This document shows positions 28,431 to 39,250 of a stretch of DNA of 64,000 nucleotides, one piece after another (position 1 is the stretch's first letter; every line of letters begins with the position of its first letter). Source of the stretch: Nitrosomonas sp. (GTDB lineage Bacteria; Pseudomonadota; Gammaproteobacteria; Burkholderiales; Nitrosomonadaceae); assembly GCA_016710135.1 (NCBI GenBank), contig JADJLM010000005.1, positions 124,001 through 188,000 on the forward strand. Reading direction: 5' to 3'. The position numbers were made by a program, and so were the translations under genes. Under the pieces are notes generated by a model, which had not been told where the DNA came from, ran no database searches, and saw only the letters and a program-made list of their open reading frames with translations.

Positions 28431-30512
28431 ATGAATGATCTATCTAACCCCGTTCAATTCTTAAACCGAGAGCTTAGTCTGATCGAGTTTAATCGTCGTG
28501 TTCTTGCGCAAGCCGAAAACAAGGAGATTCCATTACTCGAGCGACTGCGTTTTTTGTGTATCGTCAGCAGTAATCTTGATGAATTCTTTGAAGTTCGTGT
28601 TGCAGGACTGAAGGAACAAATCAAATTAGATACACCAGGTTTCAGTCTGGATGGAATGATGCCACGGCAAGCTTTCAAGCGAGTTTCAGAGCAGATCCAT
28701 CAACTCGTGGCACAACAATACCAATTGCTCAATGAAAGCATCCTTCCTGAATTAGGACAACAGGGAATTCGTTTTCTCCGCAGAGCAAGCTGGAATGATG
28801 CTCAGCGTGACTGGATTAAAGCTTATTTCTTTCGTGAGCTGATGCCGATGTTAACGCCCATTGGTCTTGATCCGTCTCACCCCTTTCCACGCGTATTAAA
28901 CAAAAGTCTAAACTTTATCGTGGAGCTAGAAGGTAAAGATGCATTTGGTCGCAATTCCGGTATTGCCATTGTTCAAGCACCCCGTATTCTTCCACGGATC
29001 ATTAGACTCCCTAGTGACGTCAGCACAGAAGAATATAGCTTTATATTTTTATCATCCATTTTACATGCGCATGTTGGTGAGCTTTTCTCAGGTATGCAAG
29101 CGATAGGTTGTTTTCAATTTCGTGCAACTCGCAACAGCGATCTTTTCGTCGATGAAGAAGAAATCAAAAATTTGCGCATTGCGCTTCAAGGAGAGCTTCC
29201 CCAGCGACATTTGGGTGACGCGGTTAGGCTAGAAGTGGCCGACAGTTGCCCACAACACATGACCGCCTTTTTACTCGATCAACTAGGTCTTACACAAGAT
29301 GATCTTTACCAGGTTAACGGACCAGTCAATCTTGTGAGGTTAATACGCGTCCCCGATCAAATCGACAAAGCGCAGCTTAAATTCCCATTATTTATCCCAG
29401 GGTTCCCGTTCTCATCGCAGAAGAAAAAAATTACTGATATTTTTCAGAAAATACGTAAAAACGATATCCTACTCCACCACCCTTATCAATCTTTCCAACC
29501 GGTTATTCAATTCATACAACAAGCTTCCAGTGATCCTGACGTCGTTGCAATCAAGCAAACCGTCTACCGCACTGGCTCTGATTCAACCATTATGGAGGCG
29601 CTGATACATGCTGCAAGCAAAGGTAAAGAAGTCACCGTTGTCGTGGAGCTTTTAGCGCGATTTGATGAGGAGGCCAATATCAATTGGGCCAGCCGCCTTG
29701 AAGAAGTTGGCGCCCATGTGGTTTATGGCGTGGTCGGTCATAAAACCCATTCTAAAATGGCAATGATCGTGCGGCGTGAGGAGGGCAGATTACGACGCTA
29801 TGTTCACTTAAGTACGGGTAACTACCATACCGGCACAGCAAAACTTTATACTGATTTCGGTTTGATTACCTGCCATGAAGAGATCTGCGCCGATGTTAAT
29901 GAAGTATTCTTTCAGCTCACGAGCCTTGGAAAAGCCAGTAAGTTAAAACACTTATGGCAATCACCGTTTAGTCTTCATCATCAAATCCAGGATGCGATTA
30001 ACCGAGAAGCTGAAAATGCAAAAGCAGGCAAACCAGCTCATATCATTGCAAAAATGAACGCATTGCTTGAACCTGAAATTATTCGGGCGCTCTATGCAGC
30101 TTCCAATGCAGGGGTAACCATTCATTTAATAGTAAGGGGCGCTTGTGCGCTACGACCGGGCGTTCCTGGTTTATCCACGAACATCAAGGTTCGTTCGATC
30201 ATCGGTCGCTTCCTTGAACATTCCCGTATTTTTTATTTTCGTAATAACAATCATCATCATGTCTATCTATCGAGTGCAGACTGGATGGATCGAAATTTCT
30301 TCAGACGAATCGAGATTTGCTTTCCGGTTCTTGATTCACGACTAAAGAAACGTGTTATCTCTGAAGGGTTAAGACCTTACTTAAAAGACAATGTCCAAGC
30401 TTGGGAAATGGACTGTAACGGTTATTACAAGCAAAAGGTTTTGCATCGAAGTAAGCGATTCTGTGCTCAAGAAGCATTGCTAACGAAACTCGTCGCGGTT
30501 CAGCAGAGTTAA
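28431..30512 (+). CDS. ppk: Polyphosphate kinase 1
   Basis: 693 residues. Polymerises the terminal phosphate of ATP into polyphosphate, reversibly. Four-domain PPK1: N-terminal RELSLIEFNRRVLAQAENKE and IVSSNLDEFFEVRVAGLKEQ, the head domain, and two PLD-like C-terminal domains. The phosphorylated histidine lies in VVGHKTHSKMAMIVRREEG, followed by YVHLSTGNYHTGTAKLYTD. Ends 11 bp before the CYTH-CHAD gene, with which it likely forms an operon. Confidence 0.96.
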   Translation: MNDLSNPVQFLNRELSLIEFNRRVLAQAENKEIPLLERLRFLCIVSSNLDEFFEVRVAGLKEQIKLDTPGFSLDGMMPRQAFKRVSEQIHQLVAQQYQLLNESILPELGQQGIRFLRRASWNDAQRDWIKAYFFRELMPMLTPIGLDPSHPFPRVLNKSLNFIVELEGKDAFGRNSGIAIVQAPRILPRIIRLPSDVSTEEYSFIFLSSILHAHVGELFSGMQAIGCFQFRATRNSDLFVDEEEIKNLRIALQGELPQRHLGDAVRLEVADSCPQHMTAFLLDQLGLTQDDLYQVNGPVNLVRLIRVPDQIDKAQLKFPLFIPGFPFSSQKKKITDIFQKIRKNDILLHHPYQSFQPVIQFIQQASSDPDVVAIKQTVYRTGSDSTIMEALIHAASKGKEVTVVVELLARFDEEANINWASRLEEVGAHVVYGVVGHKTHSKMAMIVRREEGRLRRYVHLSTGNYHTGTAKLYTDFGLITCHEEICADVNEVFFQLTSLGKASKLKHLWQSPFSLHHQIQDAINREAENAKAGKPAHIIAKMNALLEPEIIRALYAASNAGVTIHLIVRGACALRPGVPGLSTNIKVRSIIGRFLEHSRIFYFRNNNHHHVYLSSADWMDRNFFRRIEICFPVLDSRLKKRVISEGLRPYLKDNVQAWEMDCNGYYKQKVLHRSKRFCAQEALLTKLVAVQQS

Positions 30513-30523
30513 ACCAAGCTAAC

Positions 30524-32065
30524 ATGACCAGAGAAATCGAACTTAAATTAACCATTCCTTCTGACCAGATCAAAGAAATAGCGCAATTACCGTTACTGAA
30601 GTCGTTATCAATTGCTCCCCCAAAAAAGCAGAAGCTCTATAGTATATATTACGATACGCCTGATTTATTGCTAAGAAATCAACGCTGCTCGCTACGTATA
30701 CGCCGCATTAGTAAACAATGGATTCAGACCATTAAGTCAGGTGGAAATATTACTGCAGGGCTACATCAGCACAATGAATCTGAGGTTACCCTAAATAAGG
30801 CTCAACCCGATTTTATTCACTTGCAACATACAGGTATTATCAACCCTGCTCAATATCACGCTGTGGTTAAAGCATTAAAGCCAATCTTTATTACGCAATT
30901 TACGCGTGATACCCATACCTTGAAAGCGGAAGATGGCAGTATTATTGAATTCTGCTTAGATCACGGAAAAATTACGGCTGACCAGCTCGATGATAACATC
31001 AATGAAATTGAGCTCGAATTAAAATCGGGTAATCCTACCCAATTATTCCGGTTCGCATTAGAAATCGCACAACTCACTGATTTCCCAGTTCAGCTTGAAA
31101 ATGTAAACAAGGCTGAAAAGGGTTACCGATTGTTTACAGGGACTCGTACCCCTCCTACTAAAGCATTACCTATCGAAATAGCTACTAAAACTCCGCTTAT
31201 TGATGCTTTAAGTAAGATTCTCTCAGGCTGCCTCTTGCAGTTAACTAAAAATGAAAATGGGGTCTTATCGAGCAAAAATCCCGAATATCTTCATCAAATG
31301 CGCGTTGCGATTCGTCGACTGCGTTCTGTTTTTATTATTTTCAAGCCGCTGCTAGTCGAACAACATCAATCGATCACTTTCTTTGAACATGAGCTTAAAT
31401 GGCTAATGCATTTGCTAAATCCAGCTAGAAATTGGTCTGTTTTTACCAACGAAGTACTGCCGCCGATCATTACTCATTTCCCTAATGCCAAGTCGATTAT
31501 CGCTATTCGGAAGCTAGGCCAGAAGCAACTAAACCAATATACCCAACAAGTACAAACGCATCTCCAGTCTAAACGCTACCTGGAGTTTATTTTAAAACTG
31601 AATTTATGGATTTATGACTTGCATCACGATATCAAGCGAGTATCGAGTTTATCGATTGGATCATTTTCCCGATCATACTTACTTGACCAGCATTCTGCCC
31701 TCACTAATACAGAAAAGCTGGAAAAAACAAAACCAGCCACCTTGCATGCTTTACGAATCCAAATCAAGAAGCAGCGCTATGCAGCAGAATTTTTCTACTC
31801 ACTCTATGCAAAGCAAGCATGCTTCAAACGCTACGTTCAATTACTCGCTATACTGCAGGGCGCATTAGGGTCAATCAATGATAACTATATGGTTGATGAA
31901 CAACTGGAATCCATTCTCTCATCACAAAAGCAAAAAGAGCTGGCGCTATCAATAGGGATTATTCAGGGGTGGAAAGCGCATATAGCTACACAAATGAAAG
32001 CAGACTTAAAAAATAACTGGAATGAATTTCTGACTATGTCACCATTTCAGAAGAATAGTAACTAA
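30524..32065 (+). CDS. CYTH and CHAD domain protein
   Basis: 513 residues. The N-terminal CYTH (triphosphate tunnel) domain starts with the signature MTREIELKLTI and has further Glu/Arg/Lys strands (YDTPDLLLR, SLRIRR, NEIELELKSG). From about residue 220 it is a helical CHAD domain with HQMRVAIRRLRSVF and, near the end, LHALRIQIKKQRYAAEFF, His/Arg/Lys helices that bind polyphosphate. CHAD proteins localise to polyphosphate granules in studied bacteria, which fits the adjacent ppk. Whether the CYTH part hydrolyses triphosphate or short polyphosphate is not known for this protein. Confidence 0.88.
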   Translation: MTREIELKLTIPSDQIKEIAQLPLLKSLSIAPPKKQKLYSIYYDTPDLLLRNQRCSLRIRRISKQWIQTIKSGGNITAGLHQHNESEVTLNKAQPDFIHLQHTGIINPAQYHAVVKALKPIFITQFTRDTHTLKAEDGSIIEFCLDHGKITADQLDDNINEIELELKSGNPTQLFRFALEIAQLTDFPVQLENVNKAEKGYRLFTGTRTPPTKALPIEIATKTPLIDALSKILSGCLLQLTKNENGVLSSKNPEYLHQMRVAIRRLRSVFIIFKPLLVEQHQSITFFEHELKWLMHLLNPARNWSVFTNEVLPPIITHFPNAKSIIAIRKLGQKQLNQYTQQVQTHLQSKRYLEFILKLNLWIYDLHHDIKRVSSLSIGSFSRSYLLDQHSALTNTEKLEKTKPATLHALRIQIKKQRYAAEFFYSLYAKQACFKRYVQLLAILQGALGSINDNYMVDEQLESILSSQKQKELALSIGIIQGWKAHIATQMKADLKNNWNEFLTMSPFQKNSN

Positions 32066-32082
32066 TTGAGGATAGGAGGTTG

Positions 32083-32126
32083 GATGGGGTTTTGATTAAG
32101 CACAACTCGCAATAATCAACCCCATC
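32083..32126. terminator. Bidirectional rho-independent-type terminator
   Basis: An interrupted hairpin of two 7-bp stems: gatgggg pairs with ccccatc and ttgatta with taatcaa, with a 2-base bulge and a 14-base loop. A T-rich stretch (tgtttcttttt) follows on the plus strand. It lies between the convergent CYTH-CHAD and fba genes and suits both. Confidence 0.75.
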
Positions 32127-32141
32127 TGTTTCTTTTTCCGA

Positions 32142-33206
32142 TTATTTAATAATCGCTTTTAATTCACCTTTTGCATATTTCGTTGCTATATTGTCGAGCA
32201 TGATAGGTTTAATTTTACTCGCCTGCCCGGCACATCCAAACGCTTCAAAGCGTGCTTTACATATATCCTTAGCTGCAGCGGTCGCGTCTTTGAGGAATTT
32301 GCGTGGATCAAATTCACTTTTGTTTTTAGCGAGATGGCGGCGAATAGCGCCAGTCATCGCTAAACGAATATCGGTATCGATATTGACTTTTCTGACACCA
32401 TATTTAATTCCTTCTTGAATCTCTTCAACCGGCACGCCATAGGTTTCTTTCATTTCCCCACCATATTCACGAATGATCTCTAGCCACTCTTGGGGAACAG
32501 AACTCGACCCATGCATCACTAAATGAGTGTTCGGAATCCGTTTATGAATTTCTTTAATTCGTTCAATCGCAAGAATATCGCCGGTTGGTTTGCGCGTAAA
32601 TTTATAGGCGCCATGTGATGTCCCAATTGCGATAGCGAGCGCATCTACACCGGTCTTCTTAACAAAGTCAGCTGCTTGCTCCGGATCGGTCAATAACTGA
32701 TCATGAGTTAGTACTCCTTCTGCACCATGACCATCCTCTGCTTCACCCATCCCTGATTCAAGTGAACCTAAACAACCCAGCTCTCCCTCAACTGATACAC
32801 CGACGGCATGAGCGATCGCAACAACTCGAGAAGTAACTTCGACATTATATTCATAAGAAGAGGGAGTTTTAGCGTCTTCTTCCAATGATCCATCCATCAT
32901 CACACTAGAAAAACCACTGCGAATTGCATTGACGCATACCGCTGGAGAAGCGCCATGATCTTGATGCATAACAATAGGAATATGAGGATAAGCTTCGACA
33001 GCCGCTGCAATCAAATGACGCAGAAAAGCTTCACCTGCATATTTTCTCGCGCCAGCAGAACCTTGCATAATCACAGGGCTATTACATTCATCAGCAGCCT
33101 GCATAATCGCTTGAATTTGTTCTAAATTATTTACATTAAACGCTGGTAAACCATACCCATTTTCTGCAGCATGGTCCAACAATTGACGCAATGAAACAAG
33201 TGCCAT
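32142..33206 (-). CDS. fba: Fructose-bisphosphate aldolase, class II
   Basis: 354 residues, zinc-dependent type. Start MALVSLRQLLDHAAENGYG; metal-binding region IPIVMHQDHGASPAVC (His-x-x-Asp-His); GELGCLGSLESGMGEAEDG; zinc His in LAIAIGTSHGAYKF and LVMHGSSSVP; phosphate-binding GVRKVNIDTDIRLAMT. This length and pattern are those of the Calvin-cycle subtype (CbbA) of autotrophic proteobacteria, which also uses sedoheptulose bisphosphate. Last gene of the leftward carbon block. Confidence 0.95.
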   Translation of the reverse strand: MALVSLRQLLDHAAENGYGLPAFNVNNLEQIQAIMQAADECNSPVIMQGSAGARKYAGEAFLRHLIAAAVEAYPHIPIVMHQDHGASPAVCVNAIRSGFSSVMMDGSLEEDAKTPSSYEYNVEVTSRVVAIAHAVGVSVEGELGCLGSLESGMGEAEDGHGAEGVLTHDQLLTDPEQAADFVKKTGVDALAIAIGTSHGAYKFTRKPTGDILAIERIKEIHKRIPNTHLVMHGSSSVPQEWLEIIREYGGEMKETYGVPVEEIQEGIKYGVRKVNIDTDIRLAMTGAIRRHLAKNKSEFDPRKFLKDATAAAKDICKARFEAFGCAGQASKIKPIMLDNIATKYAKGELKAIIK

Positions 33207-33296
33207 CTATATTCTCCTTCCTAAATATTACCTAACTAAAAAATATCAAAATAAAATCTTAAATGAGTCTTCGGTAATTAGATAACTATTGATTTA

Positions 33297-34763
33297 TTAG
33301 ATATTAGCCTCAAAATTATCAATATTCAGCGGCTTCCTACAATCGCCCACTCGAACAACTTTCATCGTATTGGTGCCTCCAGCTTTACCTACAGGCTCCC
33401 CAATCGTCATGATAATTACATCTCCGTCACGAACGGCGCCTCGCTTAAATAGCTCATCTTCTGCCAGATCAAGAATCACTTCTGGATCATATAATCCTTC
33501 ACCAAATTCGACAGGATAAACCCCTCTAAAAAGCGTCATTTTACCCAATGTGTCTTTCTGAGGACTCAACGCAAATATTGGGACCTTCGAGCTTCTCCGC
33601 GACATAAATAATGCTGTCTTCCCACTTTGTGTTAGCGCAGCAATTGCTCGAATTTTGAGATTGCCTGCTGTATACATCGTTGCTCGGGCAATCGCCTCCT
33701 CAATACTCACAGGAGGTGTATCAGGCGAACGCCGCATACTTTGATTTACCGTGTACTCTTTCTCTGCTTCGAGGCAAACCCTAGCCATCGCTTCTACTGA
33801 CTCTACAGGAAACTGACCTGCCGCAGACTCAGCTGATAGCATAACAGCATCAGTTCCATCAAGAACTGCATTAGCTACATCAGAGACTTCTGCTCTCGTT
33901 GGAATCGGATTAGTAATCATCGATTCCATCATTTGTGTTGCGGTAACAACTAATCGATTATTTGCACGCGCCGAACGAATCATGCGCTTCTGAAGTGCCG
34001 GTACTGCTGCATCCCCTACTTCTACAGCCAAGTCGCCGCGAGCCACCATGAGTGCATCAGATGCTTCCATGATGTCATCCAATGCAAGAATAGCTTCAGT
34101 TCGTTCAATCTTTGCCATGATTAAACTATTTCCACCCGCTTCTTGCATCAACGACCGCGCTAGGCGAATATCCTCCCCAGAGCGAGGAAAGGATACAGCC
34201 AAATAATCGGCTTTAAGATCTGCTGCAACCTTAATATCCTCAATATCTTTATTTGTCAGTGCAGGTGCGCTAAGCCCTCCACCTTTGCGATTGATGCCCT
34301 TATTGTTCGAGAGCGGTCCGCCTTGCACAACTTCACAGAATATTTCACTTCCTTTGACCCCAGTCACACTTAAAACAATGCGTCCATCATCCAATAACAG
34401 AATCGCACCTTCTTCAACGTCACTGGGTAATTCTTTATAGTCGAGACCTATTCTCTCTTTATTTCCCAACCGACAGTTAGCATCCAAGATAAATTCATCA
34501 CCTACATTAAGCCAGATTTTACCTTGTTCAAACTTTCCTATTCGAATTTTAGGACCTTGCAGGTCAGCCAATACTCCGACGGTACAGCCCACTGAGTGCG
34601 CTAAGGAACGTGTTAGTTCAGCAAAAGCAATATGCTCTTCTCTCGTTCCATGGGAGAAATTGATCCTTACAACATCAACCCCTGCCACAATCATGCGTTT
34701 GAGTATAGCTGGATCGCTACAAGCTGGACCCAGTGTAGCAACTATTTTGGTTCTTCTGAACAT
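33297..34763 (-). CDS. pyk: Pyruvate kinase
   Basis: 488 residues. Starts FRRTKIVATLGPACSDP; substrate-binding VDVVRINFSHGTREEH; active site IMAKIERTEAILALDDIM and DALMVARGDLAVEVG; then RLVVTATQMMESMI. Converts phosphoenolpyruvate and ADP to pyruvate and ATP. In the leftward tkt-gap-pgk-pyk-fba block, 21 bp after pgk and probably co-transcribed. Confidence 0.96.
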   Translation of the reverse strand: MFRRTKIVATLGPACSDPAILKRMIVAGVDVVRINFSHGTREEHIAFAELTRSLAHSVGCTVGVLADLQGPKIRIGKFEQGKIWLNVGDEFILDANCRLGNKERIGLDYKELPSDVEEGAILLLDDGRIVLSVTGVKGSEIFCEVVQGGPLSNNKGINRKGGGLSAPALTNKDIEDIKVAADLKADYLAVSFPRSGEDIRLARSLMQEAGGNSLIMAKIERTEAILALDDIMEASDALMVARGDLAVEVGDAAVPALQKRMIRSARANNRLVVTATQMMESMITNPIPTRAEVSDVANAVLDGTDAVMLSAESAAGQFPVESVEAMARVCLEAEKEYTVNQSMRRSPDTPPVSIEEAIARATMYTAGNLKIRAIAALTQSGKTALFMSRRSSKVPIFALSPQKDTLGKMTLFRGVYPVEFGEGLYDPEVILDLAEDELFKRGAVRDGDVIIMTIGEPVGKAGGTNTMKVVRVGDCRKPLNIDNFEANI

Positions 34764-34784
34764 GACCGAGGCAGCCTAAGTAAA

Positions 34785-35966
34785 CTATCGCTTTGCTCTT
34801 GACTCCAGAATTTCTACCGCTGGAAGTTTCTTCCCTTCTAGAAATTCTAGGAAAGCGCCACCTGCTGTTGAAATATATGAAACCTTATCGTAAATATCGT
34901 ATTTCTGAATAGCAGCAATCGTATCTCCCCCGCCAGCCAGTGTAAATGCTTGCGTCTCTGCAATGGCTTGCGCAATTCGTCGAGTACCACCACCAAATTG
35001 ATCAAACTCAAATACTCCAACTGGGCCGTTCCAAACGACCGTACCCGCTTTCATAATGATATCAGCCAATTCTTGTGCGCTATTAGGACCAATATCAAAA
35101 ATCATGTCATCGTCGGTGACTGTATCAGCAGATTTTGTAATTGCGGGCTCATTTGCATCAAATTTTTTACCGACCACGACATCAACAGCAATTGGAATCG
35201 TCGCATTCCGCTGGCGCATTTTATCCATCAATGCCTTTGCTGTAGGAACCAAGTCTTCTTCACACAATGACTTACCAATATTCTTACCAGCTGCTTTCAA
35301 GAAAGTATTTGCAATCCCCCCTCCTACCACGAGTTGATCAACTTTTTCCGAGAGCGATTCCAGTACGGTAAGTTTTGTTGAGACTTTTGAGCCACCAACA
35401 ATAGCCACCATCGGCCTGGCTGGCTTATCCAATGCTTTGGTGAGTGCATCAAGCTCTTCCGTTAATAAAATTCCGGCGCATGCAATCGGTGCATATTTAG
35501 CAATACCGTGCGTTGAAGCCTCAGCTCGATGTGCAGTACCGAATGCATCCATAACAAAGATATCGCACAAATTGGCATATTTTTGTGCCGTTTCGTCGAC
35601 ATTCTTTTTTTCACCCTTATTGATACGGCAATTTTCTAGCACGACTAGCTCGCCTTCAGCCACATCAAACCCACCGTTCATCCAATCTTTAATCAGTCGA
35701 ATAGGTTTGTTAAGGCGTGCAGCGATATTGTCTGCGATTGGTTTCAGTGAATTTTCCTCACTCCACACCCCTTCTTCTGGCCGTCCCAAGTGGGAAGTGA
35801 CCATCACTTTCCCTCCTCGCTCTAAGCAATGTTCAATCGTTGTCATGGACGCTGTAATCCTGGCATCCGATGTTACCTTTCCATCCGCGATGGGAACGTT
35901 TAGATCAGCACGGATAAAAATCCGTTTGCCTTTCAAATCAAGATCGACGAGTTTAATGACTGACAC
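34785..35966 (-). CDS. pgk: Phosphoglycerate kinase
   Basis: 393 residues. N-terminal signature KRIFIRADLNVPIADGKV; VMVTSHLGRPEEG; nucleotide-side motifs VAIVGGSKVSTKL, DQLVVGGGIANTF and VVWNGPVGVFEF; GGGDTIAAI near the C-terminus. Catalyses the reversible phosphate transfer between ATP and 3-phosphoglycerate, used in the Calvin cycle and in glycolysis. Intact and in block with gap and pyk. Confidence 0.97.
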   Translation of the reverse strand: MSVIKLVDLDLKGKRIFIRADLNVPIADGKVTSDARITASMTTIEHCLERGGKVMVTSHLGRPEEGVWSEENSLKPIADNIAARLNKPIRLIKDWMNGGFDVAEGELVVLENCRINKGEKKNVDETAQKYANLCDIFVMDAFGTAHRAEASTHGIAKYAPIACAGILLTEELDALTKALDKPARPMVAIVGGSKVSTKLTVLESLSEKVDQLVVGGGIANTFLKAAGKNIGKSLCEEDLVPTAKALMDKMRQRNATIPIAVDVVVGKKFDANEPAITKSADTVTDDDMIFDIGPNSAQELADIIMKAGTVVWNGPVGVFEFDQFGGGTRRIAQAIAETQAFTLAGGGDTIAAIQKYDIYDKVSYISTAGGAFLEFLEGKKLPAVEILESRAKR

Positions 35967-36037
35967 GTTAACTCCATTAAAACTAATTAGAAGATCCTGG
36001 TCAGTAAATTAATCATTAACTGACCAGCTTTGACTCT

Positions 36038-37030
36038 TTACTTGCTCGCAATAACTTTAACCATCTCTAATACTTTGCAAGAGTAGCCCCATTCATTATC
36101 ATACCAAGCGACTACTTTCACGAAGTTTTTATCCAGAGAAATGCCTGCCTCAGCATCAAAAACAGAAGTGCAACTTTCACCACGAAAATCAGTTGAAACA
36201 ACTTTCTGATCGGTATAGCCCAACACACCTTTCATTGACCCTTCCGAATTTGATTTCATGGCTTTACAAATTTCGTCATAAGTCGCATCTTTATTCAATT
36301 CAACTGTTAAATCAACAACAGAGACATCCGATGTTGGGACGCGAAACGCCATTCCGGTTAATTTTTTATTTAATTCTGGAATAACCACTCCTACCGCTTT
36401 TGCAGCTCCTGTTGAAGAAGGAATGATATTCTCAAGAATGCCACGACCACCTCGCCAATCTTTGTTAGATGGACTTTTTTGCGTAGCAGTAGCAGCGTGA
36501 ACGGTTGTCATCAGGCCACGTTTAATTCCCCACATGTCATTTAATACTTTTGCGATTGGTGCTAAGCAGTTTGTCGTGCACGATGCATTTGAGACGATAG
36601 TCTGTCCACTATAGGATTTATCATTAACGCCATAAACAAACATCGGCGTATCATCTTTAGAAGGCGCGGTCATAATTACTTTTTTTGCTCCAGCTGCCAG
36701 ATGTTTTTCGCAAGTTTCCTTAGTTAAGAACAAGCCAGTCGCCTCTACGACGACGTCTGCACCGACTTCGTTCCATTTTAATTCAGCTGGATCTTTAATC
36801 GCTGTAAGACGTATGCGCTTTCCGTTGACGACTAGCGTATTACCCTCTACAGCAACAGTACCATTGAAGCGACCATGAACAGAATCATGTGTAAGCATAT
36901 AGGCCAAATAATCTGGCTCCAGTAAATCGTTAATTGCAACCACATCAACATCACTAATTTTTTCTATTGATGCTCTGAAAACCATACGACCAATACGACC
37001 AAAACCATTAATTCCAACTTTAATTGCCAT
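36038..37030 (-). CDS. gap: Glyceraldehyde-3-phosphate dehydrogenase
   Basis: 330 residues. Rossmann start IKVGINGFGRIGRMVFRAS, catalytic Cys in SNASCTTNCLAPIAKVLND, and C-terminal WYDNEWGYSCKVLEMVK. Cofactor preference is not clear by eye; the block organisation suggests it serves the Calvin cycle and glycolysis. Lies between tkt and pgk. Confidence 0.97.
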   Translation of the reverse strand: MAIKVGINGFGRIGRMVFRASIEKISDVDVVAINDLLEPDYLAYMLTHDSVHGRFNGTVAVEGNTLVVNGKRIRLTAIKDPAELKWNEVGADVVVEATGLFLTKETCEKHLAAGAKKVIMTAPSKDDTPMFVYGVNDKSYSGQTIVSNASCTTNCLAPIAKVLNDMWGIKRGLMTTVHAATATQKSPSNKDWRGGRGILENIIPSSTGAAKAVGVVIPELNKKLTGMAFRVPTSDVSVVDLTVELNKDATYDEICKAMKSNSEGSMKGVLGYTDQKVVSTDFRGESCTSVFDAEAGISLDKNFVKVVAWYDNEWGYSCKVLEMVKVIASK

Positions 37031-37097
37031 TATTTTTGCTCCTCAAATCAAAAACTAAAATAAACTCAATTTAGCACTTGGGATAATTCGTCGTGCT

Positions 37098-39112
37098 TTA
37101 AATAATTCTTTTTATTGCACCTACAACGTTCTCAGTCGTAATACCGAAATGCTTAAACAAAACTTCAGCAGGCGCAGACTCACCAAATGTATCAATGCCA
37201 ATGACTTCGCCTTCAAGACCTACATATTTACGCCAATAATCGGTCACACCCGCTTCAACCGCAACACGCTTAATTCCTTTAGGCAAAACAGCTTCTTGAT
37301 ACGCTTTGTCTTGACGATCAAACAAATTAGTACAAGGCATCGAAACCACTCGAATATGGATCCCTTCATCAGCAAGCACTTTTGCGCTGCCATTGCCAGC
37401 GCCACTTCAGATCCTGTTGCAATGATTATTGCGCGCGGCTTCCCATCTGCTGCTTCAGATAAAACATAACCACCTTTATCAATTAGCTTAATAACATCAG
37501 CATTCCGTTTTTGGAAAGGTAAATTTTGGCGGCTAAAAATCAGAGTCGTCGGGCCATTCTTCCGTTCAATCGCTCGTGCCCAAGCTGCTGTTGATTCCAC
37601 TGTATCACAAGGCCTCCAGACATCCATATTGGGAATTAAACGTAGCGTTGCTGTCTGCTCTACTGGCTGATGTGTTGGGCCATCCTCACCCAAACCAATT
37701 GAATCATGCGTAAATACAAAAATACTTCGAATTTTCATTAACGCGGCCATACGTAATGCATTCCGTGCATATTCCGAGAACATGAGGAAAGTGCCACCAT
37801 AAGGAATAAAACCACCATGCAGCGACAATCCATTCATGATCGCGCTCATTCCGAATTCCCTTACACCATAATAAATATAATTACCACCTGATTCGTTACT
37901 CACACCTTTCGAGCCAGACCACAAGGTAAGATTAGATCCTGCTAAATCCGATGACCCTCCGAGTAATTCAGGGAGCGCTGGAGCTAAGCCTTCAATTGCA
38001 TTCTGAGAAGCTTTACGGGTAGCAATTGTCTCACCTTTTGCATTCACTTTCCCTACTACACCTTCAACATACTCTGACCAGTCTTTGGGCAGATTACCGC
38101 TTACCCGGCGCGTAAACTCAGCGGCCTCCTTAGGGTATTTCTGACTATACTCAGAAAATTTTTGATTCCATTCACTTTCAAGTTTCTTACCTTTTGCGCG
38201 CGCATCCCAAGCATCATAGACTTCCTTAGGAACTTCAAATGGCAAATAGTGCCATCCTATGTGCGGTCTTGTTGCAGCTATCTCTTCATCACCGAGCGCA
38301 GCTCCATGCACCGCATGCGTATTAGCCTTATTTGGTGACCCCATACCAATAACCGTTTTGCAACAAATCATTGATGGTTTATCTTGTTTTTTCTTAGCTT
38401 CCTCGATCGCTGCCTCGATTGCTTCTGGATCGTGACCATTTACATTCGGGATCACATGCCAGCCGTAGGCTTCAAAGCGCTTAGGTGTATCATCCGTAAA
38501 CCAACCTTCAACATGACCATCGATGGAGATACCGTTGTCGTCATAGAAACAAATAAGCTTACCTAAGCCGAGCGTTCCCGCTAATGAACAGGCCTCATGA
38601 GAAATCCCTTCCATTAGGCAGCCATCACCTAAAAATACATACGTATAATGATTTACAATATCAAAGCCGGGTCGATTAAATTCATTTGCAAGAATTTTTT
38701 CTGCGAGCGCCATACCCACTGCATTGGTAATTCCTTGCCCGAGCGGACCAGTCGTTGTTTCTACGCCGGGTGTATATCCATACTCAGGATGTCCTGGCGT
38801 TTTAGAATGAAACTGTCTGAATTTTTTTATATCTTCGATTGACACATCATAGCCAGTCAAGTGAAGCAAAGCATAAATCAACATTGAACCATGACCATTT
38901 GATAACACAAAACGATCACGATCAGCCCACTTCGGATTATTTGGGTTATGACGCATATGATGAATCCAAAGCACTTCTGCAATCTCCGCCATACCCATTG
39001 GCATGCCTGGATGGCCAGAATTAGCTTTTTGTACCGCATCCATCGCCAATGCGCGAATCGCGCTTGTTAGATTCTTGAATACTGGCGCTTTAAAATCCCC
39101 AAATGCTCCCAT
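37098..39112 (-). pseudogene. tkt: Transketolase, 1-bp frameshift near the C-terminus
   Basis: Full-length transketolase of about 670 residues if one base is restored. N-terminal DAVQKANSGHPGMPMGMAEI; thiamine-diphosphate site FLGDGCLMEGISHEACSLAG; pyrimidine-domain FTHDSIGLGEDGPTHQPVEQ. After SEVALAMAAQK the frame is lost near 37383-37388, where the A run is one base short; the true tail (VLADEGIHIRVVSMPCTNLF to GAIKRII, stop 37098) continues in the next frame. As written, the first frame runs on to 37244. Transketolase is needed for the Calvin and pentose phosphate pathways, so either another copy exists or this is a sequence error. Confidence 0.9.
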
Positions 39113-39250
39113 TTATATACTAGCTCCCCAATAATGATCAAAACGAAACCTCCCTTATCAAAAGACTGACAAGGCAAGTTGGCAAAAGCTGTTATTATCT
39201 ACTAACTTAGAGTCCGCTACAATATCGATTCCATGATGCGATGTCGAAAC

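Noticed and set aside
35437..36012. A 191-codon plus-strand open frame
   Set aside because: It is the antisense shadow of pgk, without its own start context or family.
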